DNA of 64,000 nt from Rubrivivax sp. A210. GTDB lineage: Bacteria; Pseudomonadota; Gammaproteobacteria; Burkholderiales; Burkholderiaceae_C. The position numbers and the translations under genes are program-made. Positions within the stretch are counted from its first letter, which is position 1; the number at the start of each line of letters is the position of its first letter. The stretch lies in assembly GCF_904426505.1 (NCBI RefSeq), contig NZ_CAJGBN010000001.1, positions 1-64,000 of the forward strand, in the 5' to 3' direction. Below, piece after piece: positions 1-7,462 of the stretch. The notes under the pieces were generated by a model. The model was not told the DNA's origin and did not search any database. It saw only the letters and a program-made list of their open reading frames with translations.

Positions 1-2
1 CA

Positions 3-287
3 CCTGCGCCGGCCCCGGTGCAGGCGGCGACGGCCGAGACCCAGCCCGCGCCGCCGCCCGAGCCCGCTCCGGTGGCGGCGCCACCCCCGCCGGCCCCGGC
101 GCCGGCCGCGCCGGCGGCCTCGATCGCGGTGTCGGCCGAGCCGCCCAAGCCGCTCGGCCCCGAGGCCAGTTGCAGCGAGAAGAAGCTGCTCGCCTACTTC
201 GTGTGCATGGAGCGCGCCTGCCTCAAGCGCGATCTGCAATCCCATCCCGACTGCCTCAAGTGGCGCAAGGAAGCCAAGCGCGACTGA
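3..287 (+). CDS. C-terminal end of a Pro/Ala-rich protein (5' truncated by window edge)
   Basis: The frame is open to the window edge, so the true start lies upstream; the first internal start is a GTG at 18. About 50 residues are a low-complexity Pro/Ala linker. A compact tail of about 40 residues follows with three cysteines in the pattern C-x(13)-C-x(4)-C and a fourth further on, and it ends in a basic KRD. A short Cys-bearing tail after a Pro-rich linker occurs in some betaproteobacterial Ser/Thr kinases and related membrane proteins, from memory. The catalytic part is not in view, so no function can be assigned. Confidence 0.55.
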   Translation, partial: PAPAPVQAATAETQPAPPPEPAPVAAPPPPAPAPAAPAASIAVSAEPPKPLGPEASCSEKKLLAYFVCMERACLKRDLQSHPDCLKWRKEAKRD

Positions 288-380
288 TGCCGGCCGGTCC
301 ACCGCTGTCAAGCCGGGCTTGGGCTAGCTGACGGCACCGGCGAATGCCGCTACACCCGGGGCTGGCTCCAGGAGCACCCC

Positions 381-2123
381 ATGAGCAGCGAAGCGGCAAG
401 CACGCCCACCCCGCCGTCCACCCCGGCACCCACCGCCTACTGGCCCGCGCGCCTGCCGCGCCAGCTGGTGGTGCCCGAGACCACGCTGTGGTTCAACCTC
501 GAGGCCAGCGCGCGGCGCTACCCGCGCAAGGCGGCCTACCGCTTCTTCGGCCGCGCGCTGAGCTACGCCGAACTGCATCGCCAGGCCGAGGCCCTGGCCG
601 GCTGGCTGCAGGCGCGCGGCCTGCAGCGCGGCGACCGCGTGCTGCTCTTCATGCAGAACAGCCCGCAGTTCGTGGTTGCCTTCTACGGCGTGCTGCGCGC
701 CGACGCGGTGGTGGTGCCGGTGAACGCGATGAACCGCGCCGACGAGTTCGGCCACTGCATCGCCGACTCAGGTGCCCGCGTCGCCATCACCAGCGCCGAC
801 CTTGCCGCCATCGTGGCCGAGGCCGATGCCCGCCTGCCGGCCGGCAAACGCCTGCAGCACCTGCTTGTCACCCGCCTGGCCGAGGCCTTGCCCGACGAAA
901 TCGCGCCCGAGGAGATGCCCGCGCCGGCGCTGCTGGACTGGCTGCGCGCCGATCCGCCGCTGCCTTCGGCATCGGCCTTGGCAGGCGCGGTGACGCTGAC
1001 GCGCTGGCGCGATGCCCTGGACAGCGGCCATGCGCCCGGCCCGGCGCGGGCCGAACCCGATGACCTGGCCCTGCTGCCCTACACCTCGGGCACCACCGGA
1101 GCGCCAAAGGGCTGCATGCACAGCCACCGCACGCTGATGAGCAATGCCGTGGGCGGCGGCCTCTGGGGCCAGGCCAGCGCCGAATCGGTGAGCCTGGGCG
1201 TCGTGCCCATGTTTCACATCACCGGCCTGATGTACGGCGTGCTGGGCTCGGTCTACCTGGGCAGCACCGTGGTGGTGCTGCCGCGCTGGGACCGCGAACT
1301 CGCCGGGCGCCTGATCTCGCGCCACCGTGTGACGCACTGGACCTGCATCCCGACCATGATCATCGACCTCTTCGCCAGCCCCAACTACAAGCGCTTCGAC
1401 CTGTCCAGCCTGCGCTACCTCTCGGGCGGCGGTGCGGCCATGCCGCAAGCGGTGGCCGAGCGCCTGCGCGCCGAGTTCGGCCTTTCCTTTGCCGAGGGCT
1501 ATGGCCTCACCGAGACCGCCGCGCCCAGCCACGGCAACCCGCCCGAGCGCGCCAAGCTGCAATGCCTGGGCATCCCCATCTTCGGCGTCGACAGCCGCGT
1601 CATCGACCCCGACACGTTGGCCGAGCTGCCACCGGGCGAGACCGGCGAAATCGTCACCCACGGGCCCATGGTCTTCAAGGGCTACTGGGGCCATGAGGCC
1701 GCCACCGCGGCGGCCTTCATCGAGATGGACGGCAAGCGCTTCTTCCGCACCGGCGACCTTGGCCGCCGCGACGAGGAAGGCTACTTCTTCATCACCGACC
1801 GCCTGAAGCGCATGATCAACGCCAGCGGCTTCAAGGTCTGGCCCAGCGAGGTCGAGCTGCTGCTCTTCAAGTGCCCGCTGGTGCAGGAGGCCTGCGTCAT
1901 CGCCACCCGCGACGCCTACCGAGGCGAGAGCGTGAAGGCGGTGGTCGTGCTGCGCCCCGAGGCGCGAGGCCACACCGGCGCCGAAGACATCATGGCCTGG
2001 GCGCGGGCTCACATGGCGGCCTACAAGGTGCCGCGCCAGGTGGTCTTCGTCGATGCGCTGCCCAAGAGCGGCGCCGGCAAGGTGATGTGGCGCGCGCTGC
2101 AGGACAGCCAGGGCAGCAGCTGA
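381..2123 (+). CDS. AMP-dependent acyl-CoA synthetase/ligase
   Basis: Member of the ANL superfamily that activates a carboxylic acid with ATP and transfers it to CoA; the length (580 aa) suits a fatty or aryl acid ligase. Visible motifs are the P-loop-like YTSGTTGAPKG at about residue 233, YGLTET at about 374, FRTGDLG at about 455, the hinge region DRLKRMINASG after it, and the catalytic lysine in KSGAGKV near the C-terminus. The ATG at 381 has an AGGAG-like ribosome site just upstream. The acyl substrate cannot be read from the sequence. A small conserved gene follows 19 bp downstream. Confidence 0.9.
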   Translation: MSSEAASTPTPPSTPAPTAYWPARLPRQLVVPETTLWFNLEASARRYPRKAAYRFFGRALSYAELHRQAEALAGWLQARGLQRGDRVLLFMQNSPQFVVAFYGVLRADAVVVPVNAMNRADEFGHCIADSGARVAITSADLAAIVAEADARLPAGKRLQHLLVTRLAEALPDEIAPEEMPAPALLDWLRADPPLPSASALAGAVTLTRWRDALDSGHAPGPARAEPDDLALLPYTSGTTGAPKGCMHSHRTLMSNAVGGGLWGQASAESVSLGVVPMFHITGLMYGVLGSVYLGSTVVVLPRWDRELAGRLISRHRVTHWTCIPTMIIDLFASPNYKRFDLSSLRYLSGGGAAMPQAVAERLRAEFGLSFAEGYGLTETAAPSHGNPPERAKLQCLGIPIFGVDSRVIDPDTLAELPPGETGEIVTHGPMVFKGYWGHEAATAAAFIEMDGKRFFRTGDLGRRDEEGYFFITDRLKRMINASGFKVWPSEVELLLFKCPLVQEACVIATRDAYRGESVKAVVVLRPEARGHTGAEDIMAWARAHMAAYKVPRQVVFVDALPKSGAGKVMWRALQDSQGSS

Positions 2124-2130
2124 GCGCGCC

Positions 2131-2136
2131 GACAAT
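2131..2136 (+). promoter_or_regulatory. Candidate -10 element of a leaderless start
   Basis: The hexamer GACAAT is followed by exactly six bases (GGCCGC) and then the ATG at 2143, which would place +1 on the start codon. The same arrangement with identical spacer occurs before 5537. No good -35 is visible. Confidence 0.3.
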
Positions 2137-2142
2137 GGCCGC

Positions 2143-2484
2143 ATGTCCGAAGACAGCCAGATCGTCGTTCCGCCTTCCTTCATTGCGCTTTACGTCGACC
2201 CCGGCCGCAGCCGGCCGCGCCTGCCGCGCGAGGAGATAGCGGCCCGCCACGAGCATTGCGATGACCTCGCCAACCTGCTCACCGAACACGCGCGCACCAG
2301 GCAGTGGGAGCTGGGCGTGACCGAGGCCGATGTGCTGGAGCGCATTCACCGCGGTCTACTTTCCGGCGACGGCGCGCTGCCGGCGCCCGAGGCGTGCTGG
2401 GTGCTGTGCCGCCTGGCCGAGTTGCTGGACTGGCCCCAGCCGCAGTTCGAGGACGAGCCCGGCGGCCAAGATGGCCTGCGCTGA
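2143..2484 (+). CDS. Small conserved protein of unknown function
   Basis: A 113-aa acidic, soluble protein with no signal peptide or membrane segment. The N-terminal segment IVVPPSFIALY and the following Arg/Pro-rich stretch resemble a small family seen in Burkholderiales that databases often label loosely as ATPase with chaperone activity. That label is from memory and no Walker motif is present here. The rest is predicted helical. It may be expressed from its own leaderless start (GACAAT six bases before the ATG) or with the upstream ligase. No function is assigned. Confidence 0.7.
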   Translation: MSEDSQIVVPPSFIALYVDPGRSRPRLPREEIAARHEHCDDLANLLTEHARTRQWELGVTEADVLERIHRGLLSGDGALPAPEACWVLCRLAELLDWPQPQFEDEPGGQDGLR

Positions 2485-2607
2485 AGCGCGGGCCGCCAAG
2501 CCCGCTGCTTGACCCAGGTCAGCCCGGTGCTGGCCGCCTGCGCCTAGGATGAGTTTGCCGGGCTTTGCGCTTGCAGGCGAGCGCTGCCGGCGTCAAGCGA
2601 GCAGGCA

Positions 2608-4278
2608 TTGAAAGGCGTCCCCAGGCCAATCGGCGAGGTGGCCACCCCCGAGGGGGCGGCAGCCGGGGGCTTCCGCCTGATGCGCTACTTCATGCTCACC
2701 ACCCTGGTGGCCTTCATCGGTGCCTGGGTGGCGCTGCTGGTGCTGCAGCGCAATGAGTCCATCTTCTTCGCCCAGGTGCAGGCCGAGCAGCGCGCCTTCT
2801 TCGCGCGTGCCCAGGCCATCCTGGCACGCCAGAACGAGGCCGCGGCGCGCGACAGCCTGCTCGCCGTACACGAAGCCAGCCATGTCAACCTGACGCGGCT
2901 GGTGGCCAACACGCTGTGGGCCTCGGACATCGCGCCGTTGCTGGCCCAGGCCCAGAAGCTGCCGGCCGACGACTGCCGCGCCGTCGCCGGCGAGGCCCGG
3001 CGCGCCTGCCAGGCCGAGATCGGCGCCCGCATCCGTGCGCTGCCCGGCTTCAAGGCGCTGGACACCAAGGCCTATGCCGCCATGCAGTCGACCACGGTGT
3101 TCAAGATCAAGGTCTGGGACCGCCGCGGCATCACCGTCTACTCGTCGGAGCAACGCCAGATTGGCGACGACGGCTCGTCCAACCAGGGCTGGCGCCAGGC
3201 CATGGCTGGCCAGCCGGCCAGCGAGCTGACCCACCGCGACCGCTTCAGCGCCTTCGAGGGCATGGTCGAGAACCGCGACGTCATCTCCACCTATGTGCCG
3301 GTGCGCCTGAACGGCGGCGCCGAGGTGGCCGGGGTGGTGGAGCTGTATTCCGACGTGACGCCCTTCCTGGGCCAGATGCGCGAGGCCTCGAGCCGCTTTG
3401 CCCACATCACGGCAGCCAACGAGATCACGCTGGAACGTGCCGCAAGCGAGAACCAGGACAAGGTCGACAGCAGTTCCGACCGCCTGCTGTTCATCGTCGG
3501 CGGCCTGCTGGTGGCGCTCTATGGCGTCTCGCTGCTGGTGGTGCATGTCGGCCAGCGCATCATCGACCGCCAGACCCTGGCTCAGCAGGATGCGGCGCGG
3601 CGCGAGCGCCTATGGCATGGCGAGAAGATGGCCGCGCTGGCGGCGATGGCGGCCAATGTGGCGCACGAGGTCGGCAATCCGCTGGCCGTGATTGCCGGCC
3701 TGGCCCAGGAACTGCCGGGCCATGCGGCCACGCCCGAGGCCGGGGCCACGGCGGCGCGCGCCATCCTCGAGCAGACCCGGCGCGTCTCGGCCCTGGTGCG
3801 CCAGATCTCCGATTTCGCCGCCAGCCGGGGCGACGCCGCCGAGTGGGTGGATGTGAACACCATGGTCGAGGCCGTGTGCCAGTTCCACCGCTTCGACCGG
3901 CGCTTTCGCGGTGCCAGGATCGCCTTCGTCGGCGCCGCCGGCCTGCCGGCCTGCCGCCTGGTGCCCGACCGGCTCAATGAGCTGATGATGGGCTTGCTGC
4001 AGGCCTTCATCGAGGATGCCGGCGCGCGCCCGCATTGCCCCGGCCTGCACGTCGAGACACTGACCGAGGCAGGCCTGGTGCTGGTGCGCTGCCGCAGCGA
4101 AGCGGCTTCCGAGGCCCCGCTGCGCGGCCCTTCCGGTGCGCGCGCCGAGGCCTTGCAGCGCCTGGCCGAGGGCATGGGCGGCAGGCTGAGCTTTGCCGAG
4201 GGTCGCGTGCAGCTGGCGCTGCCGCCGGAGGTCGACATGGAGGCGGCCCGCAAAGAGGCCGAACCGGCCGCCGCCTGA
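2608..4278 (+). CDS. Membrane histidine kinase with degenerate ATPase domain
   Basis: Sensor-kinase layout: a short cytoplasmic N-terminus, a membrane segment at about residues 25-47, a large periplasmic sensor region, a second membrane segment at about 290-315, and a HisKA dimerisation helix with the H-box AHEVGNPLAV at about 353. The C-terminal ATP-binding region is hard to recognise. The expected N-box position reads LNELMMGLLQAF with no Asn-x-x-Asn pattern, and I see no DxGxG G1 box. It may have lost kinase activity. No response regulator is adjacent. The TTG at 2608 keeps the full N-terminus; an ATG at 2680 would begin just before the membrane segment and is a real alternative. Confidence 0.75.
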   Translation: MKGVPRPIGEVATPEGAAAGGFRLMRYFMLTTLVAFIGAWVALLVLQRNESIFFAQVQAEQRAFFARAQAILARQNEAAARDSLLAVHEASHVNLTRLVANTLWASDIAPLLAQAQKLPADDCRAVAGEARRACQAEIGARIRALPGFKALDTKAYAAMQSTTVFKIKVWDRRGITVYSSEQRQIGDDGSSNQGWRQAMAGQPASELTHRDRFSAFEGMVENRDVISTYVPVRLNGGAEVAGVVELYSDVTPFLGQMREASSRFAHITAANEITLERAASENQDKVDSSSDRLLFIVGGLLVALYGVSLLVVHVGQRIIDRQTLAQQDAARRERLWHGEKMAALAAMAANVAHEVGNPLAVIAGLAQELPGHAATPEAGATAARAILEQTRRVSALVRQISDFAASRGDAAEWVDVNTMVEAVCQFHRFDRRFRGARIAFVGAAGLPACRLVPDRLNELMMGLLQAFIEDAGARPHCPGLHVETLTEAGLVLVRCRSEAASEAPLRGPSGARAEALQRLAEGMGGRLSFAEGRVQLALPPEVDMEAARKEAEPAAA

Positions 4279-5400
4279 TCAACCGAAGAGCGTGCGCAGG
4301 GGAATGCTGGTCTGTCGGCCCACGTCCTGCAGATGCCGCTCCAGCCAGGCCCGGCCGCGCTCGCGACCCTGGTCGCGCAGGCGCTCCAGAAACGGCCCGT
4401 AGGCCAGCAACTGGGTGTCGGTGCGTTCCAGGCTGGGCAGCTGGGTGTTGTCGATCATGTGCAGGCGCAGGCCGCGCAGCCGGCGCTCCAGCGGGCTGCC
4501 GCCCAGCAGGCCCGGGCCGGCCTTGTCCAGGGTCTGCACCAGCAGGCGCATCTCGCGCATGAAGTGGGCGCTGAAGGCCAGCTCGACAAGGCGGGTCTCG
4601 ATCTCGGCCACCGTGCGCGGCGTGCCTTCGCGCTTCAGCGGGCTCAGCAGCACCAGCAGCACGTCGGCCGCGGCGCAGTCGAAGACGAGTGGAAACACGG
4701 CCGGGTTGGCCGAGTAGCCGCCGTCCCAATAGGGCTCGCCTTCGATCTGCACCGCGTGGTGGATCCTGGGTAGGCAGGCCGAGGCCAGCACCATCTCGGC
4801 CGTCAGCTCGCGCTCACGGAAGACGCGCAGGCGGCCGCTCGCGGCCTGGGTGGCGCCGATGAAGAGCTTGAAGGGCGCGGCGCGGCGCAGGGCCTCGAAA
4901 TCGACCTGGGTGCGGATGAGGTCGCGCAGCGGGTTGTGGTCCAGTGGGTTGAGCTGTGAAGGCGAGAAGCAGGCCGCCCATTGCGCCAGCAGGCGCGTCA
5001 CCGGGGCCAGGGCGATGTCGTCGCCCTCACGCTGGCTCACCATGCTGGCCGGCAACTGGCGGCCCACGGCGGCCCAGAAATCGGCCAGCCCTTGGCGTGC
5101 GCCGTCGCGCCCACCCTTGGCCCAGCCGTCGGCCATCACGACCGCGTTCATGGCGCCGGCGCTGCTGCCGCTCAGTCCCTCGAACTGCAGGCGGCCGTCC
5201 TCGAGCAGTGCATCGAGCACGCCCCAGGTGAAGGCACCGTGGGCGCCGCCGCCCTGCAAGGCCAGGTTGATGCGCCGCGCCGGATCGCGCAGGCCTCGCC
5301 ACCAGCGCGCAACGGTGGTCAGCGGCGCCATGGCTTCGGAGGCAGGGCGGGGCGCCGCGGGCGGGGCAGGGCGGGGTGCGATGTCGGGGGTGGGGTTCAA
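4279..5400 (-). CDS. Patatin-like phospholipase
   Basis: Patatin-fold serine hydrolase expected to cleave acyl esters of phospholipids. The oxyanion motif GGGAHGAF is at about residue 50, the nucleophile elbow GSSAG at about 75, and the catalytic aspartate motif DGG (WDGGYSANP) at about 225, so the Ser-Asp dyad is intact. The 373-aa length is normal for bacterial cytosolic patatins and no signal peptide is seen; the first 25 residues are Pro/Ala-rich. It converges on the histidine kinase gene and the two stop codons directly abut (TGA then TCA), leaving no room for a terminator between them. Confidence 0.9.
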   Translation of the reverse strand: MNPTPDIAPRPAPPAAPRPASEAMAPLTTVARWWRGLRDPARRINLALQGGGAHGAFTWGVLDALLEDGRLQFEGLSGSSAGAMNAVVMADGWAKGGRDGARQGLADFWAAVGRQLPASMVSQREGDDIALAPVTRLLAQWAACFSPSQLNPLDHNPLRDLIRTQVDFEALRRAAPFKLFIGATQAASGRLRVFRERELTAEMVLASACLPRIHHAVQIEGEPYWDGGYSANPAVFPLVFDCAAADVLLVLLSPLKREGTPRTVAEIETRLVELAFSAHFMREMRLLVQTLDKAGPGLLGGSPLERRLRGLRLHMIDNTQLPSLERTDTQLLAYGPFLERLRDQGRERGRAWLERHLQDVGRQTSIPLRTLFG

Positions 5401-5524
5401 CCGGCTCCTGAACGCGGAAGAGGTCCGCTGGGTGGCGATAGTCTAGGGATAACCCGCACCTTTGCTTGTGACGGGACGTCCAGCCCTCGGGCGGCCCCTG
5501 GGGGAGGCAGGCCCTGGTGCCACT

Positions 5525-5530
5525 GATAAT
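5525..5530 (+). promoter_or_regulatory. Candidate -10 element of a leaderless start
   Basis: GATAAT, preceded by T, then the six-base spacer GGCCGC and the ATG at 5537. Spacing and spacer match the site before 2143, which supports a shared leaderless promoter style. Confidence 0.35.
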
Positions 5531-5536
5531 GGCCGC

Positions 5537-5980
5537 ATGGAAGTCGCGGCCACACCTTTGGAGCAACGCCTGGCCCGCCTGGTGGTCAAGAACGAGGTCG
5601 GCCTCGGCGGGCTGGCGTCCGCTGACCAGGCCCTGGCCTTCGCACTGGTCTGGCGTGTGCTGCCCGCGGGCACCACGCACAGCGAGCCCGGCATCAATGC
5701 CCAGCTCAAGGCGGCACTGTCCGGCGCCGCGGCCTGGCTGGACGTCGACCATGTGGAACTGCGCCGCTGGCTGGTCGACAGCGGCTGGCTGTGGCGTGAC
5801 GGCTGGGGGCGCGAATACCGCCGCGTCGAGCCCGAAGGACTGACGGCGGAGCAGGGCGAACTGGCCGCGGCGCTGCAGGCGCTGGATGCCGAGGCCTGGG
5901 TGGCCGGCCAGCGCCGCCGGCATCAGGCAGCGCGCGAGCAGCGCCGCCGCCTTCATGCCCATGGCGGCCAGGCCGCATGA
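5537..5980 (+). CDS. DUF2087-like protein
   Basis: A soluble 147-aa protein. The central segment ([12 protein letters not shown], then [15 protein letters not shown] and YRRV) matches my recollection of the DUF2087 pattern, a winged-helix-like domain of unknown role found alone or fused to regulators. The ATG at 5537 is preferred to an upstream in-frame TTG at 5462 because it follows the GATAAT-GGCCGC leaderless signal and the extra 25 residues look non-coding. The C-terminus is Arg/His-rich. Its stop overlaps the tadA start (ATGA), so the two are probably translationally coupled. Confidence 0.7.
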   Translation: MEVAATPLEQRLARLVVKNEVGLGGLASADQALAFALVWRVLPAGTTHSEPGINAQLKAALSGAAAWLDVDHVELRRWLVDSGWLWRDGWGREYRRVEPEGLTAEQGELAAALQALDAEAWVAGQRRRHQAAREQRRRLHAHGGQAA

Positions 5981-6540
5981 GCATCGCGCCGCTTGATGAA
6001 TGGGGCATGCGCCTGGCGCTGGACCAGGCGCAGAACGCGCTGCTGGTGGGCGAGGTGCCGGTGGGCGCGGTCATCGTGCGGCCCTCGGCCGACGGGCCCA
6101 AGATCATCGCCACCGGCTACAACCGCCCCATCACCACCCATGACCCCACGGCCCACGCCGAGATCGTGGCGCTGCGCCACGCCGCCACGCTGCTGGAAAA
6201 CTACCGCCTGCCCGAGTGCGAGCTGTACGTGACGCTGGAGCCTTGCGCGATGTGCGCGATGGCGCTGATGCATGCCCGCTTCAGGCGCGTCGTCTTCGGC
6301 GCCCCCGACCCCAAGACAGGCGCCGCCGGCTCGGTGATCAACCTCTTTGGCGAGAGCCGTCTCAACCACCACACCGAGGTGCTGGGCGGCGTGCTGGCCG
6401 AGCCCTGCGGTGCGCTGCTGCGCGAGTTCTTCGCCGAGCGCCGCCGTGCGCGGCGGCCGGTGGCCGATGCACAGGCCGCCGCCATCCCCACCGGCGAGGC
6501 GCTGGAAATCGGGCTCACCGAATTTGGAAAGCTGAAATGA
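5977..6540 (+). CDS. tadA: tRNA adenosine(34) deaminase TadA
   Basis: Converts adenosine to inosine at the wobble position of tRNA-Arg(ACG). The zinc-dependent deaminase signature is complete: HAE at about residue 59 supplies the ligand and the proton-shuttling Glu, and PCAMC at about 88 supplies two cysteine ligands. [16 protein letters not shown] follows as in TadA rather than in cytidine deaminases. At 187 aa it is slightly longer than the E. coli enzyme because of a C-terminal tail. Its start overlaps the upstream gene and its stop overlaps the next start (ATGA), giving a tight three-gene set. Confidence 0.93.
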   Translation: MSIAPLDEWGMRLALDQAQNALLVGEVPVGAVIVRPSADGPKIIATGYNRPITTHDPTAHAEIVALRHAATLLENYRLPECELYVTLEPCAMCAMALMHARFRRVVFGAPDPKTGAAGSVINLFGESRLNHHTEVLGGVLAEPCGALLREFFAERRRARRPVADAQAAAIPTGEALEIGLTEFGKLK

Positions 6541-7436
6541 GCGCGCTGACCCTCTTCTCGCCCTCGGGCGTGGTGGCCCGGCCGGCCGATCTGCGCCGCG
6601 CCGCCAAACGCCTGCAGGGCCTGGGCTTCGCGGCTGCCATCGACGAGGCGGCGCTGGCGCGCGCCCAGCGCTTTGCCGGCACTGACGAGCAGCGGCTGGA
6701 GGCCCTTCACCGCGTTGCCCGCGCGGCGCCCGCGGTGGCCATGGCCACGCGCGGCGGCTACGGCCTCACGCCGCTGCTGCCGCGCATCGATTGGAAGCTG
6801 CTGGCGCGCGCCGTCGAAAAGGGCACGCGCTGGGTTGGCCACAGCGACTTCACGGCGTTGCAGCTGGGCCTGCTGGCCTGCCACGGCGCCCAGAGCTGGG
6901 CCGGGCCGATGGCGCTGGACGACTTCGGCCGCACCGACGACAACGGCGGGGTCGACGAGGTCACCCGCGACTGCTTCACCGAGGCCATGGGCGGCGAACT
7001 CGAGGCCGTGGGCTTTCGCACCGAGGCCGGCTTCGACGGCCTGGGCCTGCGCGGCACGCTGTGGGGCGGCAATCTCAGCATGCTGTGCGCGCTGCTCGGC
7101 ACGCCCTGGATGCCTGCGCCCAAGGCCGGCATCCTGTTCTTCGAGGATGTGAACGAGCACCCCTACCGCGTCGAGCGCATGCTGCTGCAGTTGCTGCAGG
7201 CCGGCATTCTGGGGCGGCAGAAGGCGGTGCTGGTGGGCGCGGTAAGCGCCTGGAAGCCGTCGCCGCTGGACCGCGGCTACACGATGAAGACGGTGGTGGC
7301 GCGCCTGCGCGCGCTCACCAAGGTACCCATCCTCACCGGCCTGCCCTTCGGCCATGTGCAGCCCAAGCTCACGCTGCCGGTGGGGCGGCGGGTGCAGTTG
7401 CTGGTGGACGGGCGCAATGTGCTGCTGGGGTGGTGA
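6537..7436 (+). CDS. ldcA: LD-carboxypeptidase (S66 family)
   Basis: Cytoplasmic enzyme that removes the terminal D-Ala from murein tetrapeptides during cell-wall recycling. The S66 catalytic residues are visible: Ser in GHSDFT at about residue 103, Glu in [10 protein letters not shown] at about 206, and His in GLPFGHV at about 275. At 299 aa it has the usual length. The ATG overlaps the tadA stop, so translation is probably coupled. A peptide ABC transporter follows 26 bp downstream, which makes uptake or recycling of peptides a plausible shared theme. Confidence 0.88.
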   Translation: MSALTLFSPSGVVARPADLRRAAKRLQGLGFAAAIDEAALARAQRFAGTDEQRLEALHRVARAAPAVAMATRGGYGLTPLLPRIDWKLLARAVEKGTRWVGHSDFTALQLGLLACHGAQSWAGPMALDDFGRTDDNGGVDEVTRDCFTEAMGGELEAVGFRTEAGFDGLGLRGTLWGGNLSMLCALLGTPWMPAPKAGILFFEDVNEHPYRVERMLLQLLQAGILGRQKAVLVGAVSAWKPSPLDRGYTMKTVVARLRALTKVPILTGLPFGHVQPKLTLPVGRRVQLLVDGRNVLLGW

Positions 7437-7462
7437 GCGTGGAATTTCGATGGAGAGACCGC

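Noticed and set aside
6791..7462. N-terminal extension of the peptide-binding protein into the LD-carboxypeptidase gene
   Set aside because: The region codes in another frame for a clear S66 enzyme. The ATG at 7463 has a ribosome site and begins a lipoprotein signal peptide.
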